Source of the DNA: Calditrichia bacterium
GTDB taxonomy: Bacteria > Calditrichota > Calditrichia > Calditrichales > Calditrichaceae
NCBI GenBank assembly: GCA_027039465.1
Contig: JALWEA010000410.1
Span: 1 to 29,592, forward strand
Reading direction: 5' to 3'
DNA: 29,592 bases
The translations under genes and the position numbers were made by a program. Under the pieces are notes generated by a model. It was not told where the DNA came from. It made no database searches and worked only from the letters and a program-made list of their open reading frames with translations. This document shows positions 28,657-29,592 of the stretch, in pieces; within the stretch, counting starts at the first letter, position 1, and each line of letters starts with the position of its first letter.

Positions 28657-29592
28657 TCACGTCTTCAGCTTTTTCTTTTTGGCCGCCGGAAATAAAACAT
28701 TATTTAAAATCAAACGGTAACCAGGCGAATTTTTATGCAAGCTCAAATCGGTCGGCGGGTCGCCCACCCGATGGGTGTAATCTTCCGGATCGTGTCCGCC
28801 GTAAAAAGTAAACGTACCTTTGCCCAAATTGCTGTGAATGTATTTGACTTCATCCGTGCCTTCAATCTTACCCATAATCGTCACATTGGGCTTAATCAGC
28901 TCTTCACGAAACATAGTTGTTTGCCCCATGAATCCTTTGATCACATTCACATGATCCTGGGTTAGCATGGTTGGTACGGGATCGTATTTGGCCGAAAATT
29001 CAAACAACGTAAAATAATCCGTTTCCGGATCGCGTACCCGCGGCATGTAACTGGGCGGCACGTCAATGTTTGAAAATTCGTAAATCGAAGGGTCTGTAAT
29101 CAGTTTAAAATTCTGAAAAGCAAAGGTTTGACTGAAATCCAATTTTTTTTGGTAGTCGGGATCGATGCCGTCGCCGTCAAAAACCGGAGCGCAAATATCC
29201 GTGTGCTGCGCGGCCAGGGCAATATCCAAAGCATCCGTGGCCGAGCACATGGCAAACAAAAACCCGCCGTTTTTCACAAAACGCCGAATCTCCACCGCAA
29301 CCGCCGCTTTTTCCTTGCTCACTTTTTTAAAGCCCAATTCATGCGCCAACTTTTCAGCTTCCATTTGCTCGCGAATGTACCACGGCTGATTGTGAAACGC
29401 CGCCCAAAACTTCCCGTACTGCCCTGTAAAATCTTCATGGTGCAAATGCAGCCAATCATATTCCGAAAGCTTGCCGTCCAATACCTCGCGATCGTAAACC
29501 TTGTCGTATTTGATTTCGGCATAGTCCAGGGCCAGCGTTACCGCATCGTCCCACGGCAACGAGGTGGGCGGAGTGTACACGGCAATTTTAGG
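28657..29592 (-). CDS. Partial gene, 3' part of an asparagine-synthetase-B-like annotated protein
   Basis: The frame stays open to the right edge and reads PKIAVYTPPTSLPWDDAV there, which looks like the middle of a protein; the GTG at 29580 is an internal Val rather than a start. The visible 311 residues include YDWLHLHHEDFTGQYGKFWA, a Rossmann-like glutamine-amidotransferase-style strand (GGFLFAMCSATDALDIALAA), and a Lys-rich C-terminal tail (AAKKKKLKT). Proteins of this appearance in Bacteroidetes-like genomes are often annotated as asparagine synthetase B, but I see no glutaminase or ATP-pyrophosphatase motif in this part, so the name is weak. The His-rich HLHHEDFTG and the CSATDAL segment are worth noting. 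Function uncertain. Confidence 0.75.
   Translation of the reverse strand, partial: PKIAVYTPPTSLPWDDAVTLALDYAEIKYDKVYDREVLDGKLSEYDWLHLHHEDFTGQYGKFWAAFHNQPWYIREQMEAEKLAHELGFKKVSKEKAAVAVEIRRFVKNGGFLFAMCSATDALDIALAAQHTDICAPVFDGDGIDPDYQKKLDFSQTFAFQNFKLITDPSIYEFSNIDVPPSYMPRVRDPETDYFTLFEFSAKYDPVPTMLTQDHVNVIKGFMGQTTMFREELIKPNVTIMGKIEGTDEVKYIHSNLGKGTFTFYGGHDPEDYTHRVGDPPTDLSLHKNSPGYRLILNNVLFPAAKKKKLKT

Overview
The window looks like chromosomal DNA of a Gram-negative bacterium of the Fibrobacteres-Chlorobi-Bacteroidetes neighbourhood, most likely Calditrichota (Caldithrix-like) or a close candidate phylum. The main reasons are two exported peptidases ending in a type IX secretion (T9SS) sorting domain with the FPNPFNPST-type motif, a C25 gingipain-like protease, a Tat-tagged AmmeMemoRadiSam radical SAM protein beside a DUF362 protein, and moderate GC. 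The phylum call is an inference from protein style; there is no rRNA or tRNA in the window to settle it.

Layout. 1-730 is gene-free and rich in small repeats. Mpg (alkyladenine DNA glycosylase, minus strand) is followed by a HepT/MntA toxin-antitoxin pair and a GT4-like glycosyltransferase. After a repeat-dense spacer comes a compact plus-strand run: pgsA, pgpA, cinA, thpR, recA, a clear terminator, then recX. PgsA and PgpA are consecutive steps of phosphatidylglycerol synthesis; CinA, ThpR, RecA and RecX form the familiar cinA-ligT-recA type cluster. RecX ends convergently, overlapping a small DUF2905 membrane protein.

9.0-18.5 kb holds large exported or membrane-associated proteins: a gingipain-like C25 protease with CUB and T9SS domains, an AT-rich SIMPL (DUF541) protein, an M1 aminopeptidase with a T9SS tail, then two adjacent proteins with twin-arginine leaders (AmrS-type radical SAM enzyme and a DUF362 protein).

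18.8-22.1 kb is a protein-quality-control island: a short J-domain protein, three tandem Hsp20 genes with identical Shine-Dalgarno sequences and spacing, and a CbpA-type DnaJ. The Hsp20 operon is preceded by a sigma-54-like -24/-12 element and, about 100 and 150 bp upstream of the predicted start of transcription, two inverted repeats placed where an enhancer-binding protein would sit. This is the most interesting regulatory arrangement I found.

22.4-24.2 kb carries sat and cysC (PAPS synthesis) ending in a double palindrome. The rest is minus strand: a small conserved hypothetical, a PHP-type histidinol phosphatase, a DUF2520 Rossmann protein, an unrecognised 513-residue protein with a very long Glu-rich linker, a YjbQ-family protein, and the 3' part of a protein that runs off the right edge.

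The gaps between genes contain several recurring short elements: heptamer tandem repeats in both orientations, C-rich/G-rich hairpins, a GGGCGAAGCATTT inverted repeat, and a palindrome family with a TTGCTA-type loop.
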